DNA of 64,000 nucleotides from NCBI GenBank assembly GCA_000752675.2, contig LM994624.1, forward strand, positions 132,958 to 196,957. The letters are read 5' to 3'. The notes under the pieces were generated by a model. It did no database searches. It saw only the letters and a program-made list of their open reading frames with translations, and had not been told where the DNA came from. Every line of letters starts with the position of its first letter. The first letter of the stretch is position 1. This stretch comes from a bacterium OL-1 (GTDB lineage Bacteria; Actinomycetota; Coriobacteriia; Coriobacteriales; Atopobiaceae). The position numbers and the translations under genes were made by a program. Positions 41,015 through 49,238 of this stretch are shown here, in pieces.

Positions 41015-42112
41015 CTACATCCGGACGGGCATCAGCATGTAGAGGTAGTTGACCTTGCCGTTGGTCTTGAAGATACCTGGCTGCATGTTGCTCTGCAGCT
41101 CCAGGACCAGCTCCTTCTTGTCGGAGATGGCGTTCACGCAGTCGAAGACGTAGTGGTAGTTGAGCGCGATGGAGAGGCTCTGGCCCTCGACCTCCACGGG
41201 CAGAAGCTCGGTGGACTCGCCTTGGTCGGGCGAGGACGCCGAGAGGCGCATGACCTTGCCATCTGCATCGATGTCAAAGCGCACGGAAGCGTTGGAGATG
41301 GCCACCACCGAGACGCGCTTGAGCGCGGCGGCAAAGGCCTCGACCTCTATGTGCACCGAGGTGTTGCAGCTCGACGGCAGGAGCTGGCGGTAGTCGGGGA
41401 AGTTCCCCTCGATCTTGCTCGAGATGAAGGTCGTGTTGCCAAAGGTGAAGACCACCTGGCTGTCGGTGGTGCCGATGGAGATGCGCTCCTCGAGGTTGGG
41501 CATCGAAAGCACGTCGTGGAAGACGGAGCCAGGCACGATGGTGCGGAACTCGCCCTCGCCGGTCTCGGCGGAGGCGTCGCAGACGGCGAGGCGGTAGGAG
41601 TCCGTGGCAACAAGGCGAATGGTGTTGTTAGAGGCCGTGAGCAGGATGCCCTGCAGGATGGGGCGCGTGGTCTCTTTGGAGGTCACCTTGTAGACCTTGT
41701 CTACCATGCTGGAGAGCAGCTCGCTCGGAAGTTCCGTTGCGTCTTCAAGTGAGTACTCGGGGAACGCCGGCCAGTCAGCGGGGTTCAGGGTGTTCAGACG
41801 GAACGAGGATTTCTCGCACGAGATGGAGATCGTGCGCTCGCCGCCGTCAAAGGTTACCGCAGCATCGTCCAGCGTCTTCACGATGCTCGTGAGCATCTTG
41901 CCCGAGACAACCGTCTCGCCGGGCTCCTCAACGTTTGCAGGAATGCGGTGGCGAATCGTGATGGTGAGGTTGTTAGTTTGGAACTCGAGGGTTCCCTCCT
42001 CGGCCTTGATGTAGATGCCCGAGAGCAAGGGAAGGGTTGAGTTTGTCCCCATGCCCTTGGCAACGACTGACAGTGCCTTGAGAAGTGAAGACTGACTTAC
42101 GGTGAACCTCAT
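41015..42112 (-). CDS. dnaN: DNA polymerase III beta clamp
   Basis: 365 residues, three-domain sliding clamp. MRFTVSQSSLLKALSVVAKG start, FRTIVPGSVFHDVLS in the middle domain, and the C-terminal MLMPVRM that forms part of the peptide-binding pocket. ATG preceded by AGAGGG. Downstream of dnaA in the same direction. Confidence 0.97.
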   Translation of the reverse strand: MRFTVSQSSLLKALSVVAKGMGTNSTLPLLSGIYIKAEEGTLEFQTNNLTITIRHRIPANVEEPGETVVSGKMLTSIVKTLDDAAVTFDGGERTISISCEKSSFRLNTLNPADWPAFPEYSLEDATELPSELLSSMVDKVYKVTSKETTRPILQGILLTASNNTIRLVATDSYRLAVCDASAETGEGEFRTIVPGSVFHDVLSMPNLEERISIGTTDSQVVFTFGNTTFISSKIEGNFPDYRQLLPSSCNTSVHIEVEAFAAALKRVSVVAISNASVRFDIDADGKVMRLSASSPDQGESTELLPVEVEGQSLSIALNYHYVFDCVNAISDKKELVLELQSNMQPGIFKTNGKVNYLYMLMPVRM

Positions 42113-42346
42113 GGCTGCCCTCTCTTATCTATTAGTTCTTTATCTATATATAAAAGCAATAGTAGTAATAAGGCCTGTCTAAAAGTTGAGAACTCGCAAA
42201 CTCGCTGGTAGATGCCATAACAAATCTTTTGGTTCGTCTTCTTTGAGCCTGCGTTTCTCGACGGTCGAAGGCGTGTCGATAACTCTCTCTACATTGTGCG
42301 CCCACTTTTCGAGGGTTTTCTTACGCCTTTCTCCCATCTTTTTGAC
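42113..42346. other. dnaA-dnaN intergenic region
   Basis: 234 bases, AT-rich at the dnaN end (ctttatctatatataaaagcaat, in parts). In many bacteria oriC lies here. I see no canonical TTATCCACA box and no exact TTTTCAACA; only weak likenesses (gttgagaac, tttctcgac, ttttcgagg). It presumably holds the dnaN promoter. Confidence 0.45.
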
Positions 42347-43909
42347 TTACGTGTTCTCGGTGATGTTGTCGCGGATCTGCACCAGGCGGTCGTGATAGAT
42401 CTTGTCCTCCTTGCGCTTCTTGTCCACCACACGGATGCTGTTGAGCATCGTGGCGTGGCTCCTGCCGCCAAAGTGCTCGCCAATCTCGGCATAGGTGGCG
42501 TCGCAGAGTTCCTTGGAGAGCCACACGGCGATGTGGCGGGCATTCATGATGTCCTTGTTGCGCTTCTCGCCCACGAGGTCCGAGTGTGAGATGTCGAAGT
42601 ACTGCTCCACCGCGCGCTGGATCTCCTCAATCTTGTATTGCTTCTCGCCGTTTGGCCACGATTCCTTGGCGAGTCGGTTGATGTCCTCGCGCGAGAGTTC
42701 CTCGCCACGCTGCTCGCGGTGGGTCTCGGCGATGAGGCAGCGCTGGCAGAAGCCCTCGATCACGCGGATGTTGGTACCCGCCCGCTCGGCCATGTAGCTT
42801 ATGTTCTCCTTCGAGATGGTGCCCGTGATGGCGAGCCCTACGTGCCCCTCGACGGCGTCCTCGTGCATGCGCTCGCAGAAGGTGGTGATGAGCCGCAGCT
42901 TGAGCTCGTAGTTTGGTACCTGGATTGAGGTCGAGAAGCCCGAGTCTAGGCGGCTCGTCACACGCTCGTCAAAGGCAGCCTCGGCGCCCAGTTGCGAGGG
43001 CGAGCGGTCCGCCGCCAGCACAATCTGCTTGCCGGCGCTGGTGAGGTGGTTGAAGGCGTCGAAGAAGAAGTCGATGGTGCCTGCCTTTCCGGCGAGTTTT
43101 TGGATGTCGTCGATGATAAGGACGTCGATGTCGTAGTAGTTGTCGCGCAGAATGTCTGGCGCCGACCTCTCGCGGTGCGACATGGCCGTGGTGTAGTCGG
43201 TGATGAAGGATGAGCCGTCCTTGTACACGCAGACGCGCGTGGGGTCGTTCGCCGAGATGTAGTTCTGGATGGCGCGCAGGAGGTGCGTCTTTCCCAGGCC
43301 GCTCTTGCCGTAGATGAAGAGGGGGTTGTAGGTGCGGTTCTCGCCGTTTGCCACCTGGAGCGCGGCCTGGTAGGCAAAGGTGTTCTCGTCGCCCACAACA
43401 AAGCGGTCGAAGGTGAGCTTCGAGTCCATCTCAGAGATGTCGTCCACCAGGGGGTTGGCTGCGCGGCGTTCATGGCCCGCGGCCTCGCGCGCGGCGTTCT
43501 CGTCGAGCCACGCGTCCTCGGGGGCTCGGGGCTGTGGCGTGGGTACTGGGAGTGGCGCTGGCACGGCTGCCTGCGGCGCCGGCGCCATCCACCTGCGCGC
43601 CTCCTCGGGGGTCACCGCCGAGCTTGTCGTGAGCGGCGCCGCGTCAGGATCCTGCACAAAGGAGATGTCGAGTGTGGTTGGCTCGAAGGCTGCCTCGGTG
43701 AGGCACTCGTTGATGACGTCGAGGTTCTTCGAGAGGCGGTTCTTTACCGTGCGGCTGTGCGTCTCTACGTGGAGCACGCCGGGATCAAGCGACACGGGCA
43801 CGCAGCTGCGGAGCATTGCCATGACCGAGCCAGGCAGGTGGCGCTTGCTCACCAGGTCGAACATGTCCTGCCAAACTGCCTCGGTATCTGAGTCGATCTC
43901 TGGTTCCAT
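42347..43909 (-). CDS. dnaA: Replication initiator DnaA with altered recognition loop
   Basis: 520 residues in four domains: N-terminal interaction domain, Pro/Ala-rich linker, AAA+ domain (Walker A IYGKSGLGKTHLL, Walker B VLIIDDIQKLAGK, sensor SQLGAEAAFDERVTSR), and the helix-turn-helix DNA-binding domain. The DNA-binding signature, usually GGRDHTTVLHA, reads GGRSHATMLNS here (Ser484, His485, Ala486, Thr487). The Asp and first Thr of the standard motif contact bases of the DnaA box in the E. coli complex, so binding specificity is likely changed. ATG 43909 with GAGGG upstream; a longer frame exists but is not supported. Confidence 0.96.
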   Translation of the reverse strand: MEPEIDSDTEAVWQDMFDLVSKRHLPGSVMAMLRSCVPVSLDPGVLHVETHSRTVKNRLSKNLDVINECLTEAAFEPTTLDISFVQDPDAAPLTTSSAVTPEEARRWMAPAPQAAVPAPLPVPTPQPRAPEDAWLDENAAREAAGHERRAANPLVDDISEMDSKLTFDRFVVGDENTFAYQAALQVANGENRTYNPLFIYGKSGLGKTHLLRAIQNYISANDPTRVCVYKDGSSFITDYTTAMSHRERSAPDILRDNYYDIDVLIIDDIQKLAGKAGTIDFFFDAFNHLTSAGKQIVLAADRSPSQLGAEAAFDERVTSRLDSGFSTSIQVPNYELKLRLITTFCERMHEDAVEGHVGLAITGTISKENISYMAERAGTNIRVIEGFCQRCLIAETHREQRGEELSREDINRLAKESWPNGEKQYKIEEIQRAVEQYFDISHSDLVGEKRNKDIMNARHIAVWLSKELCDATYAEIGEHFGGRSHATMLNSIRVVDKKRKEDKIYHDRLVQIRDNITENT

Positions 43910-43972
43910 GCCCGTGTGTCCCTCTCGGCGTCTGCGGGCGCATGTTGCGCCCCCTGTCTCGTGCAATAGCCC

Positions 43973-44045
43973 ATTATAAGGAAAATGTTGAAAACTCTGG
44001 CATATGAACTCCGCGAGCGTCGAGAACTACGAGAATTGTTGAAAA
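43973..44045 (-). promoter_or_regulatory. dnaA promoter with two TTTTCAACA sites
   Basis: TATAAT (43973-43978, minus strand) is 63 bases before dnaA. TTTTCAACA on the minus strand occurs at 43986-43994, inside the -35 zone, and at 44037-44045. The overlap suggests autoregulation by DnaA; that is inferred. Confidence 0.55.
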
Positions 44046-44098
44046 CCCTACGTTTAGGCTGGCGAGAAGGATGAACGGCCTACAGAAGGCCGAGCGAC

Positions 44099-45208
44099 CT
44101 ACACGAAGTTCTGCCCCAGCTGCGTGAGGTAGTACTTCTGGCCGACCTTCTTGAGGACTCCCACCTGTACCATGTTGGCAAGCTCTCGTGACCACGTGGG
44201 TGCAGACCTGCCGTAAGTCCGCACGAGCTCCGTGGGGCCGACCATCTCGTGCGCCGAGAGGTACTCGAGAATGGTCTGCGAGCGATCCGAGAGGTTGATG
44301 CGGCCAAGCTCCGCCGTCCACGCGGGAGGCTGCTGCTCTGGCGCGGGCGCAGCTAAGGGTGCTGGCGTTGCAGCTGGTGCGGATGCGGGCATGGGCGCCT
44401 GCTGCCGGTAGGTCGGCTGTGGATAGCCCTGCTGAGGGTAGAACCCCTGTTGGACCTGTGGCTGCACTGGCTGATAGTACTGCTGATACCCCGGCATGTA
44501 GGGCTGTGGATAGCCACCTGGTGCCTGCTGGGAGGGGTAAGGAACCTGCCCATAGCCCTGAGACATCTGTGGTTGCGCTGTCTGTGGCACGGCCCCCGCG
44601 GCCTTGCCAGGCGCCGCGCACCTCTCAGCGTCCTCCTTGGGCCTGGTGGAGATGGTCACCACCGTTCCACCGGAGATGTTGTCCTCTATGGTGAGGCTGC
44701 CGCCCTTGTCGGTCATGTACTGCTGCACGTAAGGAAGGCCCGACCCCACACCACGGATGTAGTGCTTCATCTCCTCGGTTGCAGAGGTGGTGCCGTACTC
44801 CATGGCCAGGTCCTTCTCCTGGATTCCTGGTCCCTGGTCCGAGAAGCGCAGCGTGTTGCCCTCATCGAGGATCGTAATGGTGGGTGCGATGAAATAGGCG
44901 TGGATGAAGTTTTCGACAATCTCGCGAATCACGGTGAAGGGAATCTGACTTCCCTGCTCGTGCGCGAGGCGGTTGACGGTTGCCGTGATTTCCTCGAGGT
45001 AGCTGCGGATGTCCGTGGGCTCGATGACCACCACGCGAGGCGCCGCTGCCGCGTCGTCGTAGATGGCAATGCGTGCGGGATAGCGCACGGCCCCAAGGTC
45101 ACCCTGGGAGTCACTGCTGCCATCCTGGGAGCTCTCTGGGGACTTCTCGTCCCTCTCGCCCGCATCTTGGGGCGTATTGTCGACGAATGGATAGAACGCG
45201 TGGTCCAT
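44099..45208 (-). CDS. GHKL ATPase with Q/P-rich linker and winged helix
   Basis: 369 residues. An acidic N-terminus (1-40) is followed by a GHKL ATP-binding domain (about 60-190): N box REIVENFIHAYF (95-106), G1 SDQGPGIQ (123-130), G2 GVGSGLPYVQQYM (153-165) and GGTVVTIST (180-188). A Gln/Pro/Tyr-rich linker (about 205-300) leads to a C-terminal winged-helix domain (LSDRSQTILEYLSAHEMVGPTELVRTYGRS..). There is no phospho-acceptor His domain, so it is not an ordinary sensor kinase; anti-sigma or ATP-dependent regulatory roles are possible. It lies between dnaA and rpmH, next to the presumed origin. ATG has AGAGGT upstream. Confidence 0.75.
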   Translation of the reverse strand: MDHAFYPFVDNTPQDAGERDEKSPESSQDGSSDSQGDLGAVRYPARIAIYDDAAAAPRVVVIEPTDIRSYLEEITATVNRLAHEQGSQIPFTVIREIVENFIHAYFIAPTITILDEGNTLRFSDQGPGIQEKDLAMEYGTTSATEEMKHYIRGVGSGLPYVQQYMTDKGGSLTIEDNISGGTVVTISTRPKEDAERCAAPGKAAGAVPQTAQPQMSQGYGQVPYPSQQAPGGYPQPYMPGYQQYYQPVQPQVQQGFYPQQGYPQPTYRQQAPMPASAPAATPAPLAAPAPEQQPPAWTAELGRINLSDRSQTILEYLSAHEMVGPTELVRTYGRSAPTWSRELANMVQVGVLKKVGQKYYLTQLGQNFV

Positions 45209-45522
45209 CCCGCTTTACCTCTTGATTCTTTTCACCAGCTCTGACTTTTCAACCTCGTTTGAACCTTGGATGAAAACTTTCACTCGTATTTCTATGTGAA
45301 CGAAAGTTTTCAACAACGGATGAAACATGGTTGATAACTGGGTCTAAACGTGAAATACCGGCTGGAAAATCATAGCATCAGGAAGAAAGTTGTCAGCAGG
45401 TTGGTACGGTCTTTTCGCTCCATGGAAGATTTCTTGCAAAGCTTTTCCGCAGGGAAGCGGCTGGCGCCGAGCATTACCATGAGACAACCCACCGAGAATC
45501 CGTGCAGTTATTCTGCATTAAA
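45209..45522. other. Probable replication origin (oriC) region
   Basis: Divergent intergenic region where gene direction switches: all origin genes to the left run leftward, all to the right run rightward. It holds TTTTCAACC (45246-45254), GGATGAAAA-like (near 45268), TTTTCAACA (45307-45315), TTATCAACC (reverse, 45329-45337) and TTGTCAGCA (45390-45398), which resemble DnaA boxes with A in place of C at position 6. Exact oriC bounds cannot be set by eye. Confidence 0.55.
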
Positions 45523-45552
45523 TTGACATCTTGACGGAGAGACCCTTACAAT
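45523..45552 (+). promoter_or_regulatory. Promoter of rpmH-rnpA
   Basis: Consensus-like TTGACA (45523-45528), 18-bp spacer, TACAAT (45547-45552), 50 bases before rpmH. Confidence 0.8.
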
Positions 45553-45601
45553 CTCTAGGCTTAGTGCTCAAGACATTAGACCCGTATGGGAGGAATACAT
45601 C

Positions 45602-45736
45602 ATGAAGCGTACGTATCAGCCCAACAAGCGTAAGCGCGCCAAGACCCACGGTTTCCGTGCCCGTATGGCCACCAAGGGCGGCCGCAAGGTTCTCGCACGT
45701 CGTCGTGCCAAGGGCCGCAAGCAGCTCACCGTCTAA
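45602..45736 (+). CDS. rpmH: 50S ribosomal protein L34
   Basis: 44 residues ([20 protein letters not shown]..), the complete L34 with its Lys/Arg-rich sequence. GGGAGG stands upstream. First gene of the rightward origin operon; the gene is too short for most ORF filters. Confidence 0.97.
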   Translation: MKRTYQPNKRKRAKTHGFRARMATKGGRKVLARRRAKGRKQLTV

Positions 45737-45745
45737 CACAGCATC

Positions 45746-46075
45746 ATGGAGACCATCAAATCGCGTGCCGAATTTGAGAGGGTCTTCTCGCGCGGGAAGC
45801 GCTACAACGACGCGTTACTGCGCATTCGAGTGGTGCCAACGAGCGAAGGCGACCTGCCGAAGGTCGCCTTCGTTGCGCCAAAAAGGCTTGGAAACGCCGT
45901 CTACAGAAATAGGTGCAAGCGCGTCCTGCGAGAGGCAGCACGCGCTTGTTCGCTACCGCGTGACGGCTACGACGTAATCCTCTTCTCGACCGACAAGACC
46001 CATGACAGCTCCCCCGAGCGCGTGGCGACGTCCCTTGAGAGGTTGCTCGAGAGGGCCGGTGTGGTGTGTGGCTGA
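45746..46075 (+). CDS. rnpA: Ribonuclease P protein component
   Basis: 109 residues. The RNR motif region [18 protein letters not shown] is the conserved RNA-binding helix of Rnp[16 protein letters not shown] is the N-terminal signature. It pairs with RNase P RNA to mature tRNA 5' ends. Nine bases after rpmH. Confidence 0.95.
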   Translation: METIKSRAEFERVFSRGKRYNDALLRIRVVPTSEGDLPKVAFVAPKRLGNAVYRNRCKRVLREAARACSLPRDGYDVILFSTDKTHDSSPERVATSLERLLERAGVVCG

Positions 46076-46304
46076 GGCCAAGGGGGAGTCTGCTCTTTCG
46101 CGTGCTGCTGCAAGAGCCATTAGGTTCTATCAGCGGCGCATTTCGCCCCTGTTCCTGCCGCACTGTATCTACACGCCAACCTGCTCGGAGTACGCTCGAC
46201 AGGCCATAGCCAAGTACGGTCTGGCGAAGGGTGGGTGGCTTGCCGTGAGGCGCATCCTGCGGTGCCATCCCTTCCACGCCGGTGGATACGACCCCGTTCC
46301 CTAA
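46068..46304 (+). CDS. yidD: Membrane protein insertion efficiency factor YidD
   Basis: About 78 residues. The YidD signature is present: [30 protein letters not shown] and [15 protein letters not shown] (in parts), with the conserved Cys residues. It aids YidC-dependent insertion. GTG 46068 overlaps the rnpA stop; GTG 46059 is also possible. Standard order rpmH-rnpA-yidD-yidC. Confidence 0.92.
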   Translation: MAEAKGESALSRAAARAIRFYQRRISPLFLPHCIYTPTCSEYARQAIAKYGLAKGGWLAVRRILRCHPFHAGGYDPVP

Positions 46305-46331
46305 CAGTCTGGGGACACACACGGAGGAACC

Positions 46332-47096
46332 ATGTGGGATTGGATTATTGACTTTCTCGCCGGCGTGCTCGCGGGCATTGAGGGATTCTGCGGGGACTGG
46401 GGCCTCGCGATCATCATCCTCACCGTTATCATCCGCGTGCTCATCATGCCGCTGATGAACAAGCAGGTTGAGTCTTCGGCTCGCATGCAGGCCGCACAGC
46501 CCAAGATTATGGAGCTGCAGAACAAGTACGCCGATGACCCCGAGCGCCAGGCTCAGGAGATGCAGAAGCTCTACTCTGACATCCACTTCAACCCCGTTAT
46601 GGGTTGCCTGCCTGTGCTACTCCAGATGCCGGTCTTCTTTGCACTGTTCACCGTTGCTCGCGACCGTATTCCCTCGGACGCAAGCTTCTACGGCATTATC
46701 CCCTCACTTGCTGGTTCTGCAGGTGGCATGATCAGCTCCGAGGGCTGGGGTCCCGCTGCTATCTACATCTTCTTCGTCATTCTCTTTGGCGTCCTCACGT
46801 TCCTGCAGATGGCTATTAACTCTGGCCAGGTCTCCGAGGACCAGCGCAAGCAGCAGCTTGGTATGGGCGCCATCATGGCCGTGATGATGGCCTGGTTTGG
46901 CTGGACCATCCCCGCAGGCGTTGTTCTTTACTACAATGCCTCTGCGCTGTGGGGCATTGTGCAGCAGTACTTCGTGACGCGTAAGGTCATGGAGAAGGCC
47001 AAGGCAGAGGCTGAGCAGAGCATGCAGAACCAGTCCCCCGTCACTGTTGATGTCGTGCGCAAGGAGAAGAAGCCCCGCCCGCACAAGAAGAACTAG
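46332..47096 (+). CDS. yidC: Membrane protein insertase YidC/OxaA
   Basis: 254 residues with about five transmembrane helices. The core IIILTVIIRVLIMPLMNKQVES holds the conserved positive charge of the insertion groove; MQKLYSDIHFNPVMGCLPVLLQMPVFFAL and FGWTIPAGVVLYYNASALWGIVQQY follow. The C-terminus is Lys/Arg-rich (RKEKKPRPHKKN). No lipobox is evident, unlike the Bacillus homologs. Confidence 0.95.
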   Translation: MWDWIIDFLAGVLAGIEGFCGDWGLAIIILTVIIRVLIMPLMNKQVESSARMQAAQPKIMELQNKYADDPERQAQEMQKLYSDIHFNPVMGCLPVLLQMPVFFALFTVARDRIPSDASFYGIIPSLAGSAGGMISSEGWGPAAIYIFFVILFGVLTFLQMAINSGQVSEDQRKQQLGMGAIMAVMMAWFGWTIPAGVVLYYNASALWGIVQQYFVTRKVMEKAKAEAEQSMQNQSPVTVDVVRKEKKPRPHKKN

Positions 47097-47197
47097 CTAT
47101 AGCCTGGATTATTCGGTAAACGTTAAGATTATGCTTTAAATATGCATAACAGATAGTACTTTTTGTACTTTATACCTACCTGCTTAGGAGGTTTGTG

Positions 47198-47800
47198 ATG
47201 GAGGAAGGAATCCTCGACGAGGTTGTCGAGTCTGAGGAGGTTATATCGGCTGATGCCGATGTACAGGACTCCTCTACTGATGAGTTTGCGCAGATTCGTG
47301 AGCACTATGAGGCTGGCGTTGCTCTGACTGATGACGAGACCGACCGCATTGCCGATGTTGCCGTTGAATACCTGCGCGGCATTCTCAATCTCTTTGGTGA
47401 GACACACTCCTCCATTGATGAGTACGATGGCGATGAGGGCGAGCTCATTCTTGATGTGAGCGGTGGAGACCTTGCCGTCCTCATTGGCCGTCACGGTCGC
47501 ACGCTGGAAGCCTTGCAAACGGTTATCAGCACGCTCGTGAGCAGCCGTCTCAAGTTCTACTATCCCATTGTTGTTGACATCGAGAGCTACCGTAGTCGTG
47601 CAAAGAAGAAGATTGAGCAGATGGCTCTCAACGCTGCTTCTCGTGCCAAGAGCCATGGTTCCAGCGTTAAGCTTGCTCCCATGAATGCGTACGACCGTCG
47701 TTTGGTTCACCTTGCTTTGCGAGATGATCCTGAGGTCACCACACACTCTGAGGGTGATGATCCTGACCGGTACGTCGTGGTTACGCCGGTTAAGCTGTAG
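47198..47800 (+). CDS. jag: Jag/KhpB RNA-binding protein
   Basis: 200 residues: an acidic N-terminus, a KH-like domain (LAVLIGRHGRTLEALQTVISTLV) and an R3H domain (NAYDRRLVHLALRDDPEVTTHSEG). It partners KhpA in RNA-based control of division in Firmicutes; the role here is inferred. ATG 47198 sits six bases after AGGAGG. Confidence 0.93.
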   Translation: MEEGILDEVVESEEVISADADVQDSSTDEFAQIREHYEAGVALTDDETDRIADVAVEYLRGILNLFGETHSSIDEYDGDEGELILDVSGGDLAVLIGRHGRTLEALQTVISTLVSSRLKFYYPIVVDIESYRSRAKKKIEQMALNAASRAKSHGSSVKLAPMNAYDRRLVHLALRDDPEVTTHSEGDDPDRYVVVTPVKL

Positions 47801-47836
47801 TCCATCTCTCATTGGTTCTACATGCGCTACAGTTTG

Positions 47837-47865
47837 GGAGGGTGAGATACTCACCCTCCTTTTTT
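47837..47865 (+). terminator. Terminator after jag
   Basis: ggagggtgag and ctcaccctcc form a 10-bp stem with a 3-nt loop, followed by TTTTTTC. A textbook rho-independent terminator; rsmG therefore needs read-through or its own promoter. Confidence 0.93.
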
Positions 47866-47947
47866 CTTGCCAAAATCTTTTGATTCGAGAGTTTTTGGCA
47901 GTATGTAACACTCTATGGAATCGTATGTCTTGCTATAAGGAGTGAAG

Positions 47948-48703
47948 ATGAACCAAAACTCCCATGAGGTTCTTACGGAAGAGCTGCTTGAGCTTCTCGC
48001 CTCCGATGCTGACCTTTCGTTGATTACTGTGACCCCGGAAATGGCAGAGCTACTAATTCAACATTTAGAGCTCGTAGTTGAGAAGAACAAAAGGATAAAT
48101 CTCACAAGGATCACCAACGAACATGAGGCTATCGTCCTCCATATTATCGACTCTCTGTTGTTTATTGCTCATAAGCCCACAGTATTGGGACCAGACGAGA
48201 AGCTATTAGATGTTGGTACTGGAGCTGGCTATCCAGGGCTGCCTCTCACAATTGTGAGTGGTTGCCAGAGTACGCTCATTGATTCTGTCGGTAAGAAGGT
48301 CAATGCTGTGGAAGAGTTTACTGATGCGATGGGGCTCGTTAATCGTGTTTCGTCTCTGCATGCTCGAGCGGAGGAAGTTCCCGAACTTTGTCACTCCCGA
48401 TTTGATGTTGTTGTTGCTCGAGCTGTTGCCCAAACGAATGTTCTCATTGAATATGCTTCGCCTTGCTTGCGAAGGAACGGCACCCTTCTTGTTGGCAAGG
48501 GAAACCCTAGCGATGAAGAGATTCAAGCTGCTTCTCGTGCCGCTAGGATTTGTGGGCTTGAGGCATCAGGGCGGTTTGAATATGAACTTCCTCATGACCT
48601 TGGACATAGAACTATTCTTGCATATACAAAGACTGGCAATCCTCGTATCAAGCTTCCTCGCCAGAATGGCATGGCAAAGAAGAATCCCCTTGGACTTCAG
48701 TAA
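47948..48703 (+). CDS. rsmG: 16S rRNA (guanine-N7) methyltransferase RsmG
   Basis: 251 residues. SAM-binding GTGAGYPGLPLTIV (with LLDVG before it), KRINLTRITNEHEAIVLHIIDSLL and VVVARAVAQTNVLIEYASPCLRRNG match GidB/RsmG, which methylates G527 of 16S rRNA. AAGGAG stands five bases before the ATG. Codon use is clearly richer in A/T than in the genes at 53-61 kb. Confidence 0.95.
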   Translation: MNQNSHEVLTEELLELLASDADLSLITVTPEMAELLIQHLELVVEKNKRINLTRITNEHEAIVLHIIDSLLFIAHKPTVLGPDEKLLDVGTGAGYPGLPLTIVSGCQSTLIDSVGKKVNAVEEFTDAMGLVNRVSSLHARAEEVPELCHSRFDVVVARAVAQTNVLIEYASPCLRRNGTLLVGKGNPSDEEIQAASRAARICGLEASGRFEYELPHDLGHRTILAYTKTGNPRIKLPRQNGMAKKNPLGLQ

Positions 48704-48753
48704 GACCCACGTAGGTAATTATTTGTTTCTCAGCTTCGTCGACGTAGCTGATA

Positions 48754-48785
48754 TGGCTCTCATCGAATTGCTTCGATGAGAGCCA
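48754..48785 (+). terminator. Hairpin after rsmG
   Basis: tggctctcatcgaa and ttcgatgagagcca form a perfect 14-bp stem with a TTGC loop, about 50 bases after rsmG. The following bases are ctattctatg, so the T-run is weak. Confidence 0.6.
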
Positions 48786-48812
48786 CTATTCTATGACACG
48801 ACAGATCATCGC

Positions 48813-49158
48813 CGTTTCACGTGAAACCGCTTTCTTGCAGGTCTAATTACTAATTGAATGTTCTACTTGTCTGATTGAATCAACGTCGGCAATAACAGAT
48901 TGTGATTGGTTCACGTGAAACAGCTTGATGCTAGTGATATTTGTCATATATCTCAAGCATTGAACGTTCGTAATCTGTGTATGGGCTCAAATGAAAACTA
49001 TTAGCCTGTAGTGTTTCACGTGAAACGGCTGGAAACCATAAAAACGATGATATCTTCTGAATCGTCATTCGCTGTTTCATGTGAAACAGCGAATTCGAAT
49101 AAGCACAATATAAAACATAGGTGATTCGATAAAGATTCTCGCAGTTTCACGTGAAACA
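48813..49158. promoter_or_regulatory. Cluster of five parS centromere sites
   Basis: Five near-copies of the 16-bp parS consensus TGTTTCACGTGAAACA: 48813-48828 (differs only at the two outer bases), 48907-48922 (one difference), 49012-49027 (one), 49073-49088 (one, central ATG), 49143-49158 (one). They lie in the gap between rsmG and parA, directly upstream of the genes that encode the ParA/ParB partner proteins. ParB binds and spreads from such sites to segregate the origin. Confidence 0.95.
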
Positions 49159-49238
49159 ATACCCTATGATTGTCACACACCACATTGGTGAGCAAACACA
49201 GTTTAGACGTAAACATACTCGGCAATTGGGGGTCATTC

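Noticed and set aside
49170-49238. Upstream TTG start for parA
   Set aside because: The added 23 residues have no ParA likeness, and GTG 49239 has a good ribosome site.
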